Assembly: GCA_020635435.1 (NCBI GenBank)
Contig: JACJZU010000003.1
Location: 481,304 to 545,303 of the forward strand
Reading direction: 5' to 3'
DNA: 64,000 nucleotides
Origin: Flavobacteriales bacterium
Lineage (GTDB): Bacteria > Bacteroidota > Bacteroidia > NS11-12g > UBA9320
Shown in pieces: positions 53,590-62,270 of this stretch. Each line of letters starts with the position of its first letter. Position 1 is the stretch's first letter. The notes beneath the pieces were generated by a model. That model made no database searches, was not told the origin of the DNA, and saw only the letters and a list, made by a program, of their open reading frames with translations. A program made the position numbers and the translations under genes.

Positions 53590-54057
53590 ATGTCCAGATC
53601 ACCGAAAACACGAATGAGTTATTTCACCATTGCAGGATCAATGATATTGCTGGTTACATTGGGTGCTTGCGGATCAGGCTCCTCCGGTTCCGGATCTTCA
53701 GGCATCAAGGAGATCGCCGTCGACCCTATGAAAAACCGGGGCATCGGTCCGGTGGACAGTATTACATTGGGCACTTTCAGTCCGGAAATGGCGGAAGCGG
53801 GTAAGGCCATTTACGAAGAAAAATGCACGGCATGCCACAAGCCTACTGAGAATTATCTGGGACCTGCGCCAAAAGGTATTCTTGAGCGGCGCACACCGGA
53901 ATGGGTCATGAATATGATCCTTAATCCCACTGAAATGATCAAAAACGATCCTATAGCTAAAGCACTTTTAGCAGAATTCAATAATTACCCAATGACGAAT
54001 CAGAATCTCACCGAGGAGGAGGCGAGAATGGTTCTGGAATATTTCCGATCGCTTTGA
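53590..54057 (+). CDS. Cytochrome c lipoprotein, one heme
   Basis: Exported electron carrier. An N-terminal hydrophobic stretch ends in the lipobox LGAC (Cys27), so it should be a membrane-anchored lipoprotein, followed by a Gly/Ser linker. The heme motif CTACH is at residues 79-83 and the likely distal Met at 135 (NNYPMT). The fold is class I cytochrome c (EMAEAGKAIYEEKCTACH to LTEEEARMVLEYFRSL). The upstream ATG at 53590 gives a signal of normal length; an inner ATG at 53614 is an alternative. Its partner oxidase or reductase is not in this window. Confidence 0.88.
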   Translation: MSRSPKTRMSYFTIAGSMILLVTLGACGSGSSGSGSSGIKEIAVDPMKNRGIGPVDSITLGTFSPEMAEAGKAIYEEKCTACHKPTENYLGPAPKGILERRTPEWVMNMILNPTEMIKNDPIAKALLAEFNNYPMTNQNLTEEEARMVLEYFRSL

Positions 54058-54063
54058 AGCTCC

Positions 54064-54933
54064 TCAGAATAGAAGCACACTTGCGATTCCCGTTGCCATC
54101 AATATCTTGAGCCAGTATGACTGCTTGTGATAGTGTTCCCGATCGCCGCTCAACGAGGAAAGATAAATCAGGTATTGCCAAGGAGCCAAAACGCAGGTAA
54201 GTTGGTACACATAATAAACATACAACATGCTTCCCGAGAACATATGTCGGATATATTGATATTGGATCAGGACATAGAAAACGAGTGTGAACAAAAGAAT
54301 TCCACGTAGAAAACGGGAAGCACCTGAATTCCCCACCAAAACAGGATATGTCCTGTACCCTGCAAGCTGATCGCCATATACATCTTCCATATCCTTAGCC
54401 AATTCGCGGGCAAGCGTGAGTAAAAATGCCATTAGTGTGAAAAAGACGATGAGCGCAAAATGCTGTGTATTAAAGACGAGATACACCTCCCATATCGCAA
54501 AAGATGTACATGCTGCTACAACCAGGTTGCCGACTATCGGCCACTTTTGAAGCAACACAGAGTACAAGCAGAGAAGAATCGCGATCACCAAAAGGCACAA
54601 TGCCGCCACGAACGATACATGCCACGTGAGCCAGATCCCAAAAGCATTTAAAGCTAAATAAACAGTTAAATAGACGCTTTGAGGCCATAGGCCAACGTGA
54701 TTCGTCCCCGGTCGGTTGGCTTCGTCGACTGCTCTATCGCAATAATCATTTATAGCATAGCCTGCCGCGGTAATGCACAGTATGCCGCTTAGCATGAGAT
54801 AAAAGCGCGCATCGAGCAGATCGGAAAATTCGGCATCAAAATTCAGATAATAATAGATCGCCCATTGAAAGCAGGCGATCATAAGCAGGTTGAGCGGACG
54901 AAAAACGTTCAGGGCGCGGCCGATATACCTCAT
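54064..54933 (-). CDS. UbiA-family prenyltransferase
   Basis: Polytopic membrane enzyme that transfers a prenyl chain. About eight helices in 289 aa. The two Asp-rich motifs are NDYCDRAVDEANRPG (about 63-77) and DMEDVYGDQLAGYRTYP (about 184-200). Bacteroidota paralogues are often annotated as geranylgeranylglycerol-phosphate geranylgeranyltransferase, but the substrate cannot be told from motifs. Its start overlaps the def stop by one base; the whole run tonB-like, ruvX, def, ubiA is one operon. Confidence 0.85.
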   Translation of the reverse strand: MRYIGRALNVFRPLNLLMIACFQWAIYYYLNFDAEFSDLLDARFYLMLSGILCITAAGYAINDYCDRAVDEANRPGTNHVGLWPQSVYLTVYLALNAFGIWLTWHVSFVAALCLLVIAILLCLYSVLLQKWPIVGNLVVAACTSFAIWEVYLVFNTQHFALIVFFTLMAFLLTLARELAKDMEDVYGDQLAGYRTYPVLVGNSGASRFLRGILLFTLVFYVLIQYQYIRHMFSGSMLYVYYVYQLTCVLAPWQYLIYLSSLSGDREHYHKQSYWLKILMATGIASVLLF

Positions 54934-55484
54934 CAGGACTTTGGGAAGCGCATCCGGTAATCAACTTTCACCTTACCCTTGGAAATATCATTGAGTTTCC
55001 CCTTCAATAGTCGTCGCTTCAGAGGGCTGAGATGATCGATGAAGAGTATTCCTTCAATGTGGTCGTATTCATGTTGGATGACACGTGCCGTCATTTCATC
55101 AAATACTTCCTCGTGCCACTTAAAGTCCTCATCCTGGTATTTAAGGCGAATATGGCCATTTCGACTCACGTCTTCCCGAATGTGGGGAATACTCAAACAC
55201 CCCTCTTCATAAGGCCATTCTTTCTCAAATTCCTCGACCATTTGAGCATTTAGGAATGCTTTTCGAATTCCTTTGGAGGGGTCGTCGTACATCGCCTGGC
55301 TGTCAATCACGAAAATGCGCACATCCAAACCAATCTGAGGGGCGGCCAAACCAACGCCATTCGAAGCATCCATGGTTTCGAACATGTTGGCTATGAGCTG
55401 ATCAAGGTCCGGATATCCGGAATCAATCACCTTGCACTTTTTACGTAAAACGGCATCGCCGTAAGCCCTGATAGGTAAGATCAT
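54933..55484 (-). CDS. def: Peptide deformylase
   Basis: Metalloenzyme that removes the formyl group from new proteins. 183 aa with the three motifs: GVGLAAPQIGLD (I), EEGCLSIP (II; metal cysteine) and VIQHEYDHIEG (III; HExxH with two metal histidines and the catalytic Glu). The start overlaps the ruvX stop by 4 bp. Confidence 0.96.
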   Translation of the reverse strand: MILPIRAYGDAVLRKKCKVIDSGYPDLDQLIANMFETMDASNGVGLAAPQIGLDVRIFVIDSQAMYDDPSKGIRKAFLNAQMVEEFEKEWPYEEGCLSIPHIREDVSRNGHIRLKYQDEDFKWHEEVFDEMTARVIQHEYDHIEGILFIDHLSPLKRRLLKGKLNDISKGKVKVDYRMRFPKS

Positions 55485-55894
55485 CGTCGCTCCTCCATAA
55501 AGTCCTGCAAAATTAGGGTGGCAGCCGTGGAATCCAATATCCCCTTTTGCCGGCGTTTGTTCTTGGGCACCCCGCTACTTATCAAACTCTCCATGGCCCG
55601 TTTAGAACTGAATTGCTCGTCCTGTCGGTAAATGGGTAACTCCGGAAAGGATGCCTTGAATTTTTCAATGAAGTCTATAATTTCACTTTCTATATCAGAA
55701 ACCTCACCCGACCCTCTGAAGGGTTGACCTACGATGAGCGCTTCAACAGGTTCACGGGAAATAAACGTTTTCAGAAATTCAATGAGCTCAGCAGTTTGCA
55801 CTGTTTGCAGAGCGGTTGCGATGATCTGAAGGGGATCGGTTACTGCAATACCGGTGCGCCTTGCGCCGTAATCAATGGCGATCAGACGGGCCAT
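55481..55894 (-). CDS. ruvX: Putative pre-16S rRNA nuclease / Holliday junction resolvase YqgF
   Basis: RNase H-like protein of about 137 aa. The fold starts with ARLIAIDYGARRTGIAVTDPL carrying the first catalytic Asp, then ALIVGQPFRGSGEVS and the C-terminal DSTAATLILQDFMEER with the last Asp. Family members process 16S rRNA 5' ends. The start is the inner ATG at 55894, four codons after the longest frame. Confidence 0.93.
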   Translation of the reverse strand: MARLIAIDYGARRTGIAVTDPLQIIATALQTVQTAELIEFLKTFISREPVEALIVGQPFRGSGEVSDIESEIIDFIEKFKASFPELPIYRQDEQFSSKRAMESLISSGVPKNKRRQKGILDSTAATLILQDFMEERR

Positions 55895-55898
55895 GGGA

Positions 55899-56396
55899 TC
55901 AGGCAAGCTTGAATTGGAGGGGCAGACGATATCTCATGCGAACGGTCTTCCCCCGCTGAGTTGCCGGGCTCCAATCGGGTAATTCGCGTACAACCCGTTC
56001 CGCTGCTTCCTGCATTTCGGCACATGACGGGCTGCAGTCTTTGTATTGTTCATCACCCTTCGATCGCTTCTTTTTACCAACTTTTACAGTCTCATTCTCG
56101 CAAGTACAAGTATTGCGAACCGTTTTCACATTGGAGACGCTTCCGTCCCTTTCGATGATGAATTCAACCAAAATACTACCCTGACAATCGCATTCTATAC
56201 ACAAAATGGGATATTCCAATTTCTCTGAAATATAGCGGAGCAGCACCTCTTCCCCACCCGGAAATTCCGCTTTCTTCTCAACCTCGATCATTTCATAGGG
56301 ATCCGTCCGCTCGGCACCAATCTGGGCATACACTGGAACTATGACCTGTAAAATGAATAACAGAGTGATCAATAACTTGAGACTGCTTTTCTTCAT
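55899..56396 (-). CDS. TonB C-terminal domain protein with cysteine-rich insertion
   Basis: Exported 165-aa protein (signal peptide ending PVYAQ at about residue 25). It contains a TonB C-terminal-like domain (FPGGEEVLLRYISEKLEYP, GSILVEFIIERDGSVSNVKTV, ELPDWSPATQRGKTVRMRYRLPLQFKL) without the membrane anchor and proline-rich stalk of real TonB. Seven cysteines at 66, 69, 71, 97, 99, 121 and 125 surround an inserted loop. This loop is not found in ordinary TonB domains and may hold disulfides or a metal. First gene of the ruvX-def-ubiA operon; the intergenic gap to ruvX is 4 bp. Confidence 0.8.
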   Translation of the reverse strand: MKKSSLKLLITLLFILQVIVPVYAQIGAERTDPYEMIEVEKKAEFPGGEEVLLRYISEKLEYPILCIECDCQGSILVEFIIERDGSVSNVKTVRNTCTCENETVKVGKKKRSKGDEQYKDCSPSCAEMQEAAERVVRELPDWSPATQRGKTVRMRYRLPLQFKLA

Positions 56397-56582
56397 GGCC
56401 TCAAAGATAATCCGAATAACCCGGAATAGCCCTTGGCAGAACTTAGTGCCAATTCATCGAAAAATTCGAAGCATTCTAAATTCTCAATGCAAATTGCGGC
56501 ATTGTTCGAAGTCTGTGTGCTTTTCATGGCACACAGTTATCTTCGCCCGAATTTTAGATCACATTCAAAGCAACGAATTCAA

Positions 56583-58745
56583 ATGAAATTAAAATCTTTA
56601 CTTATTGCGGCACTTCTTGGAGTTGGTTTGTTCTCCGGCCCGGTGCGTGCCGACGAGGGCATGTGGTTACCTCATCTGCTCAAGAGTCAGAATTACGAAG
56701 AAATGAAGCGACTCGGACTCAAATTGAGTCCGGAAGAGATCTACAGCGTAAACAACAGCTCTCTCAAGGACGCCATCGTTCGTTTAGGAAGAGGTTTCTG
56801 CACAGGTGAGATGATCTCCGCAGAGGGATTGATGCTCACCAATCACCACTGTGGTTTTGGTGCCATCCAATCGCAAAGTTCACCCGAACACGACTACCTG
56901 AAAGATGGATTCTGGGCCATGAAGCGGTCAGATGAATTGAAAGCAGGTTTCGGCGTTTCCTTCCTCCAGCGCATCGAAGATGTAACGGAGCGTGTTACGA
57001 AAGATCTTACAGAGGAAATGACCGCCCGTGAGCGCATGATGGCCATCAACAAAATTTATGGCGAAATCGCAAAGGAAGTTGAGGACACCGCAAAACACAT
57101 CAGCGGAGATGTAAAGAGCATGTTCGATGGTAATAAATATTACCTCCTTGTTTACCAAACTTATCCGGACGTGCGTCTGGTTGGTGCACCTCCATCATCC
57201 ATAGGTAAATATGGGGGCGACACGGATAACTGGATGTGGCCACGCCACACCGGTGACTTCTCTATGTTCCGGGTTTATGCCAATTCAAACAACGAACCGG
57301 CAGAATACAGTCCGAATAACGTCCCGTATAAACCTAAGCACCACTTGCCCGTGAACATCAAAGGTGTAAAGGAAAACGATTATGTGATGATCTTTGGTTA
57401 TCCGGGCAGCACTGATCGCTACCTTACCAGTCAGGGTGTGAAATGGGCCACCGATCACGATCAACCGGCACGTGTGAACATCCGTCGGCAAAAACTCGAC
57501 ATCTACGAAGCTTACATGGCTCAGTCTTCGGCTGTTAATATCCAATATGCATCGAAGCGTGCACAAGTTTCCAATTACTGGAAATATTTCATCGGACAAA
57601 CTAAGGGCCTGAAGCGATTGAATGTTTACGACAAGAAGAAGCAACAGGAAGATGCGTTCATGGCCTGGGCCAATGCCAATCCGGACAGAAAAGCTCAGTA
57701 TGGTGAGGTTGTTAACCTCTTCGACAGGGCTTATGCTCAGCAGAACAGATTCGAACTTGCCAGAACATACCTCAATGAAGCGATCTTCGGTATTGAATCA
57801 GTCTCACAGGCCTATGGATTCATGGCTCTGAAAGGTATGCTCGATTCCAAGGAAACTTCAGCGGAGAGTATTCAATCCTATGCACAAGGTTTGCGCAGTA
57901 GATCGGAAGGTTTCTTCAAAGATTATTACCTGCCGATCGACCGGGAAGTTTGCGCGGCGATGTTGAAGGTGTATTACGAGAACATCCCCTCCGAACAACA
58001 ACCTGAATACCTGAAAACACTTGTTAAAAAATTCAAGGGCGATTTCACCAAAATGTCGGAGTGGATCTACAAAAAGTCATTCCTTGTAGATCAGGCAAAG
58101 ATGAATGCGTTCCTCGACAAACCGAACGGTAAAAAACTTGGGAAAGATCCGGTTTATAAATTGGTTGACGCCTTCATCACCCATTACCGCAATGAGTTGC
58201 AGCCGGAACTCAGTGCAGCCGGTGAGTACTTGACCAAAGCACAGCGCCTCTACGCCAAAGGGCTCATGGAAATGAATCCGAACACCAAGTTCTATCCAAA
58301 TGCAAACAGCACCATGCGGGTTACCTACGGTCAGGTTTTGGATTACTTCCCTGCCGATGCCGTTTACTACAACTATTTCACAACGGCAAAGGGTATCATG
58401 GAGAAATATGTTCCCGGCGACGAGGAGTTTGATCTTCCGCAGCGATTCATTGATCTCTATAAAGAGAAAAATTTCGGACGTTACGGCAAGGATGGTGATC
58501 TGCGGATCTGCTTTATCTCAAACAACGATATCACAGGCGGAAACTCGGGAAGTCCGGTTATCAATGCTGAAGGCCATCTCGTTGGTACCGCATTCGACGG
58601 CAACTGGGAGGCCATGAGCGGCGACATCGCTTTTGAACCGGAGTTGCAGCGCACCATCAGCGTCGACATTCGATACACCCTTTGGGTGATCGACGTATTC
58701 GCCGGTGCAGGTCATTTGGTGAAGGAAATGACAGTGATCGAATAA
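56583..58745 (+). CDS. S46 family dipeptidyl-peptidase (DPP7-type)
   Basis: Periplasmic serine exopeptidase of 720 aa that removes dipeptides from the N terminus of peptides, used by asaccharolytic or protein-degrading Bacteroidota. Signal peptide about residues 1-21 (ending PVRA). The catalytic residues are visible: His in TNHHCGFG (about 89), Asp in RHTGDFSMFR (about 225), Ser655 in TGGNSGSPV. Eighteen residues after the serine (position 673) there is a glycine in AFDGNWE; DPP11 enzymes have arginine there and cleave after Asp/Glu, so this one should prefer hydrophobic P1 residues. The start at 56583 fits the signal peptide; the frame reaches 56433 without a plausible start. Confidence 0.93.
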   Translation: MKLKSLLIAALLGVGLFSGPVRADEGMWLPHLLKSQNYEEMKRLGLKLSPEEIYSVNNSSLKDAIVRLGRGFCTGEMISAEGLMLTNHHCGFGAIQSQSSPEHDYLKDGFWAMKRSDELKAGFGVSFLQRIEDVTERVTKDLTEEMTARERMMAINKIYGEIAKEVEDTAKHISGDVKSMFDGNKYYLLVYQTYPDVRLVGAPPSSIGKYGGDTDNWMWPRHTGDFSMFRVYANSNNEPAEYSPNNVPYKPKHHLPVNIKGVKENDYVMIFGYPGSTDRYLTSQGVKWATDHDQPARVNIRRQKLDIYEAYMAQSSAVNIQYASKRAQVSNYWKYFIGQTKGLKRLNVYDKKKQQEDAFMAWANANPDRKAQYGEVVNLFDRAYAQQNRFELARTYLNEAIFGIESVSQAYGFMALKGMLDSKETSAESIQSYAQGLRSRSEGFFKDYYLPIDREVCAAMLKVYYENIPSEQQPEYLKTLVKKFKGDFTKMSEWIYKKSFLVDQAKMNAFLDKPNGKKLGKDPVYKLVDAFITHYRNELQPELSAAGEYLTKAQRLYAKGLMEMNPNTKFYPNANSTMRVTYGQVLDYFPADAVYYNYFTTAKGIMEKYVPGDEEFDLPQRFIDLYKEKNFGRYGKDGDLRICFISNNDITGGNSGSPVINAEGHLVGTAFDGNWEAMSGDIAFEPELQRTISVDIRYTLWVIDVFAGAGHLVKEMTVIE

Positions 58746-58763
58746 GTCAACGAGAATCATGGA

Positions 58764-58791
58764 AAAAGGTCATCTTCACGATGACCTTTTT
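58764..58791 (+). terminator. Intrinsic terminator after the S46 peptidase
   Basis: AAAAGGTCATC pairs with GATGACCTTTT over 11 bp around a TTCAC loop, and T's follow. It lies between the peptidase and pirin genes. Confidence 0.88.
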
Positions 58792-58805
58792 CTATTTAGA
58801 CCAAC

Positions 58806-59672
58806 ATGAAATACCGAAGGATACAGCGCATATTACCTGCACGACGAGTAAGCATGGACGGGATCGAATTGGATCAACCATTGCCAGGATCGGGATTGGA
58901 TCAGATCGACCCATTTCTTTTGATACATCATTGGGAAAAGGATATACCCGGGGGTATACATCCTCGCGACGGAGGTGTTGGACCTCATCCGCACAGGGGT
59001 TTTTCACCGGTGACATTCGTATTCTCCGGGGAAGTACACCACCGGGATTCCCGAGGCAACGATTCCATTGTTGGTCCGGGAGGTGTTCAATGGATGAATG
59101 CCGGAATGGGCATAGTACACAGTGAACGCCAATCAGCTCCCTTTGCTGCAAAAGGAGGTAAATTCGAGATCGTACAACTTTGGATCAACACACCTTCCAA
59201 ACACAAACTCGATCAACCCGAGTATTTCGCACTGCAAGCCGATCAAATGCCGCAGGTGGAGTTAAAAGGCGGGAAACTAAAGGTTGTGGCCGGAAAATTT
59301 GAAGCATTGGAAGGCCCCATCAAGCCAAAATCGGGAATGCTTATCCTGATAGCCGAACTAAAGGAGGGTGACCATGCCGAAATACCTGTTCCGACCGACT
59401 TTGAATGCATCGTTTACCAACTTAATGGCCGCATCAACCTTTGCGGGGAAGAGACTACTTATTCTAAGAACATGACCTGGTTCCATAAGGATGGTTATGG
59501 TATCACCCTGGACTGTATGGCGGATGGAATAGCGTTGATCCTATGCGGAAAAGCTTTGGGTGAAGAGGTTGCTAAGTACGGTCCGTTTGTAATGAACAAC
59601 CAAACGGAGATCATGGAAGCCATGCGCGATTTCCGGATGGGCCGTATGGGAATTCTCATTGAAGAATTCTAA
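58806..59672 (+). CDS. Pirin family protein
   Basis: Cupin-type iron-binding protein of 288 aa with two cupin domains. The metal ligands are in HPHRGFSPVTFVFSG and MGIVHSERQ. Some pirins are quercetinases, others act as transcription or redox partners; role here unknown. The N-terminal segment RRVSMDGIELDQPLPGSG is typical of the family. Confidence 0.92.
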   Translation: MKYRRIQRILPARRVSMDGIELDQPLPGSGLDQIDPFLLIHHWEKDIPGGIHPRDGGVGPHPHRGFSPVTFVFSGEVHHRDSRGNDSIVGPGGVQWMNAGMGIVHSERQSAPFAAKGGKFEIVQLWINTPSKHKLDQPEYFALQADQMPQVELKGGKLKVVAGKFEALEGPIKPKSGMLILIAELKEGDHAEIPVPTDFECIVYQLNGRINLCGEETTYSKNMTWFHKDGYGITLDCMADGIALILCGKALGEEVAKYGPFVMNNQTEIMEAMRDFRMGRMGILIEEF

Positions 59673-59800
59673 TTTTAATGTCATTGATTTACGAAAGGGA
59701 AAAAATATTTGATTTGCGGAACAATAAACCTTTCTGAACGGTGTTGGCTATTCATACGTTAACAACCAATTAGAATTACTGTGAGTATAAATTTACCCTT

Positions 59801-60328
59801 ATGTTTCAGTCGGCTCTTCACAAGGAGATAATCAGTCAAAGTCTGTTGCGCTTTCATGAGAACCATTTAAGAGTTGACCGATGTGTAGAGTACCTGACTG
59901 ACGACGAGATCTGGGACCGCGAAAACGAATTCAGTAACTCCGTCGGCAATCTGATCATACATTTGATCGGCAATTTCAAGCAGTATATTATGTCCGGACT
60001 GCGTAACGAAGACGACAGTCGGAACCGGATTTCGGAATTCATTCCCCTGCAAGGCATTGAGCGCCCGGGCAGAGATGTTCTGATGGATGAATTCCATGAG
60101 ACCTGCGAACGGGTCAAGGAGATCATGCGAACGGTGACCCTGGATAATCTCATCGAATACCATTCCGTTCAAGGATTCAAACTGAGTGGTTTCGGAATTA
60201 TCCTGAATGTTGTGGAGCACTTCAGTTACCACACCGGACAGATCGCATCGAAAACGAAAGCCCTTCGCAATCAGGATCTCGGATTTTATGCGGGATTTGA
60301 CTTGAACGTCCGGAATATCCGGAACTGA
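59801..60328 (+). CDS. DinB-superfamily protein (DUF1572-like)
   Basis: 175-aa four-helix-bundle protein. The motif NSVGNLIIHLIGNFKQYI (first metal His) and VEHFSYHTGQIASKTKAL (second and third His) fit the DinB/YfiT fold, which is used by thiol transferases and many uncharacterised proteins. The first 20 residues and the ending LGFYAGFDLNVRN are typical of DUF1572. The function is not known. It converges on the ion-channel gene with 5 bp between stops. Confidence 0.8.
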   Translation: MFQSALHKEIISQSLLRFHENHLRVDRCVEYLTDDEIWDRENEFSNSVGNLIIHLIGNFKQYIMSGLRNEDDSRNRISEFIPLQGIERPGRDVLMDEFHETCERVKEIMRTVTLDNLIEYHSVQGFKLSGFGIILNVVEHFSYHTGQIASKTKALRNQDLGFYAGFDLNVRNIRN

Positions 60329-60333
60329 TCCGG

Positions 60334-61098
60334 TTACTTGTGTAACAGATCCTCTTTCAAATCGGCCTCGGCCCTCGCCTTCCGCTCCAGCTCGGCGAGG
60401 TAATCCTCCCTACGCACCTCTGCCAGGGCGCTGGATACCAGTCCGGTAGGGATGGCAACTATGGCCAGGCCAAGTAGCAGAATGAAATAAGTGAATATTT
60501 TACCGCCTGTGGTTACCGGATAAATATCACCATAACCTACTGTAGTGAGCGTTGATACGGCCCACCACAAACTTTCAAAAACCGAGCGGAATTGTTCAGG
60601 CTGGGCATGGCTTTCCAGATAGTAGATGCCGATCGCACTGAAATAGATGAGTATAACGGTAATGAAAAAGAAGAGGAGAAATTCCTCCTTTATCAAACGC
60701 ATAGCGCGGATGAGCCGATGCATTGCCCGATTGTAACGCGATAATTTGAAGAGTTGGACGATTCGCAAAAAGCGAAATGAGCGAAGCGAACGGAGATCCA
60801 GACCGGTGGTGAGATAGAAAGGCAAAATAGCAAGCAGGTCGAAAATTCCGAATAAACTGAAAATGAATCGGAACGGCCTGTCGGCAACAACGATCCTCAA
60901 TATGTATTCGACCGTGAACACGATCACGCAGAATATCTCGATCACCCGCAGGCGATGGACCCATACCTCAGGAAGATCCGGCATGGTCTCAAACGTGAAG
61001 GAAACGAGTGAGATGAGGATCAAAGCCTGTATGAAAAGATCCAATACCTTACCACCTTTGGTATCGTTCCGTTCAATGATCTGTTTTAGTGTTGCCAT
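60334..61098 (-). CDS. Voltage-gated potassium channel
   Basis: Six-helix inner-membrane ion channel of 254 aa. S4 carries regular arginines (LRSLRSFRFLRIVQLFKLSR), and the pore loop shows the K+ filter TLTTVGYGDIYP between S5 and S6. The C-terminal tail (AEVRREDYLAELERKARAEA) is a coiled coil that may set the tetramer. The length is normal for bacterial Kv-type channels. Confidence 0.93.
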   Translation of the reverse strand: MATLKQIIERNDTKGGKVLDLFIQALILISLVSFTFETMPDLPEVWVHRLRVIEIFCVIVFTVEYILRIVVADRPFRFIFSLFGIFDLLAILPFYLTTGLDLRSLRSFRFLRIVQLFKLSRYNRAMHRLIRAMRLIKEEFLLFFFITVILIYFSAIGIYYLESHAQPEQFRSVFESLWWAVSTLTTVGYGDIYPVTTGGKIFTYFILLLGLAIVAIPTGLVSSALAEVRREDYLAELERKARAEADLKEDLLHK

Positions 61099-61122
61099 TT
61101 ATCCAAACTTAATGCACCGATA

Positions 61123-61153
61123 TTTGTCTATCGGCGTTAATTGTCAATATTTG
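61123..61153 (+). promoter_or_regulatory. Possible promoter of the 92-aa gene
   Basis: TTTG (61123-61126) followed after 19 bases by AATATTTG (61146-61153) fits the -33/-7 spacing, but the -7 box has an A instead of T in first place. It lies 25 bp before the ATG at 61178. Confidence 0.35.
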
Positions 61154-61177
61154 CCCTTATTGCTGAAAACTTTAATT

Positions 61178-61456
61178 ATGGATACCAAGCTAAAGCTATA
61201 CTTCAAAGGTGGGACATTCGTGAACAATCCAAAGATACATTTATGGTTGAATGGTCGGGAAATTGATGCTGACCTTCGGGCTAAGGGCTTTGAGATCGAG
61301 GAAAGCATTCAGGACGACGGCCCGTTGAGGATACGTTTGAAATTTGGATTGCGCGATCAGGAATTTGTGCTGGAACGGGATTCCGGGGAATCGTTGGATC
61401 TGGAGCTGAAATACAGCCGGCTGTGGGGTAATTTCAAACTAAAGCCGCGTGTCTGA
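61178..61456 (+). CDS. Small conserved-looking orphan, unknown function
   Basis: 92-aa protein I do not recognise. It is hydrophilic, without signal peptide or membrane segment, and looks like a small all-beta domain (LKLYFKGGTFVNNPKIHLWL, DDGPLRIRLKFGLRDQEFVL, LDLELKYSRLWGNFKL). The start is the ATG at 61178; the longer frame reaches back across the channel gene and is not coding. Its last 8 bases overlap the following methyltransferase start (GTG 61449), so the pair may be coupled. Confidence 0.65.
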   Translation: MDTKLKLYFKGGTFVNNPKIHLWLNGREIDADLRAKGFEIEESIQDDGPLRIRLKFGLRDQEFVLERDSGESLDLELKYSRLWGNFKLKPRV

Positions 61457-62270
61457 TCGCAGTGCAATACCTGAGAATTACCTGAATGTCAATCTGCATT
61501 TTTGGGATGCACGTTTGAATACGCATTTGAACAGTCCCTTTTACGATGTGGAAGGGTTTATTAACGGGAATGAAGTACTGAGAGAACCGGAACTCGAGAT
61601 GCTGGGTTCGGTCGGAGATCTCGAGATCCTGCATTTGCAATGTCATTTCGGAATGGACTCATTGGCGCTAGCACGCCTTGGTGCGAAGGTAACTGCCGTC
61701 GATTTTTCGGTTGCGGCCATCTCCAAAGCAGAATCAACTTGCGCAACGCACAGGGGCTGGATGCAAAATTCATTTGTTCCGACATCTACCAACTACCTGG
61801 ATCACTGAAGCATCAATTCGACGTCGTTTTCGCAACGTACGGTACCATCGGTTGGTTGCCGGACCTCCGGAAATGGGCAGATATCGTGTCACTTACCTGA
61901 AACCCAGGAGGTCGGTTGATCATGGTTGAATTTCATCCCGCACTATGGATGCTGGACGACACCTTCGAACAGGCCATCTACCCATATGCATCGCCGATAC
62001 CCATTCAGGGCATCGAAAGCGGATCCTATGCCGATCCCCGATTCAAATGTTCAAAACCGAATATGTTTTTGGAACCACGGCCTGTCAAGTGTTATTCAGA
62101 ACCTGATCGATAAAGGCCTGCGATTGACGAAATTCAATGAATACGATGCGGCTCCGGCGAATATCTTCCCAAAAAGCACGGAGTTGCACTCCGGATGGTA
62201 TGCGCCTCAGAAATATGCCGGTATTTTTCCTGTGCTCTATGCCCTGGAAGCGCAAAAACCGGTCTTTTAA
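61449..62270 (+). pseudogene. Class I SAM-dependent methyltransferase, frame broken
   Basis: The frame 61449-61808 (GTG start) gives NLHFWDARLNTHLNSPFYDV, LEILHLQCHFGMDSLALARLGA (motif I) and AVDFSVAAISKAES. It then has to shift near 61735 into RNAQGLDAKFICSDIYQLPG and FDVVFATYGTIGWLPDL. A TGA follows at 61898-61900, where the family expects YLKPGG, and the same frame continues with PGGRLIMVEFHPALWMLDD. A last shift near 62045 leads to WNHGLSSVIQNLIDKGLRLT and the end at 62270. Taken together it is a complete ~270-aa methyltransferase with at least three lesions. The substrate is unknown. TAATG at 62268 couples it to the glycosyltransferase. Confidence 0.8.
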
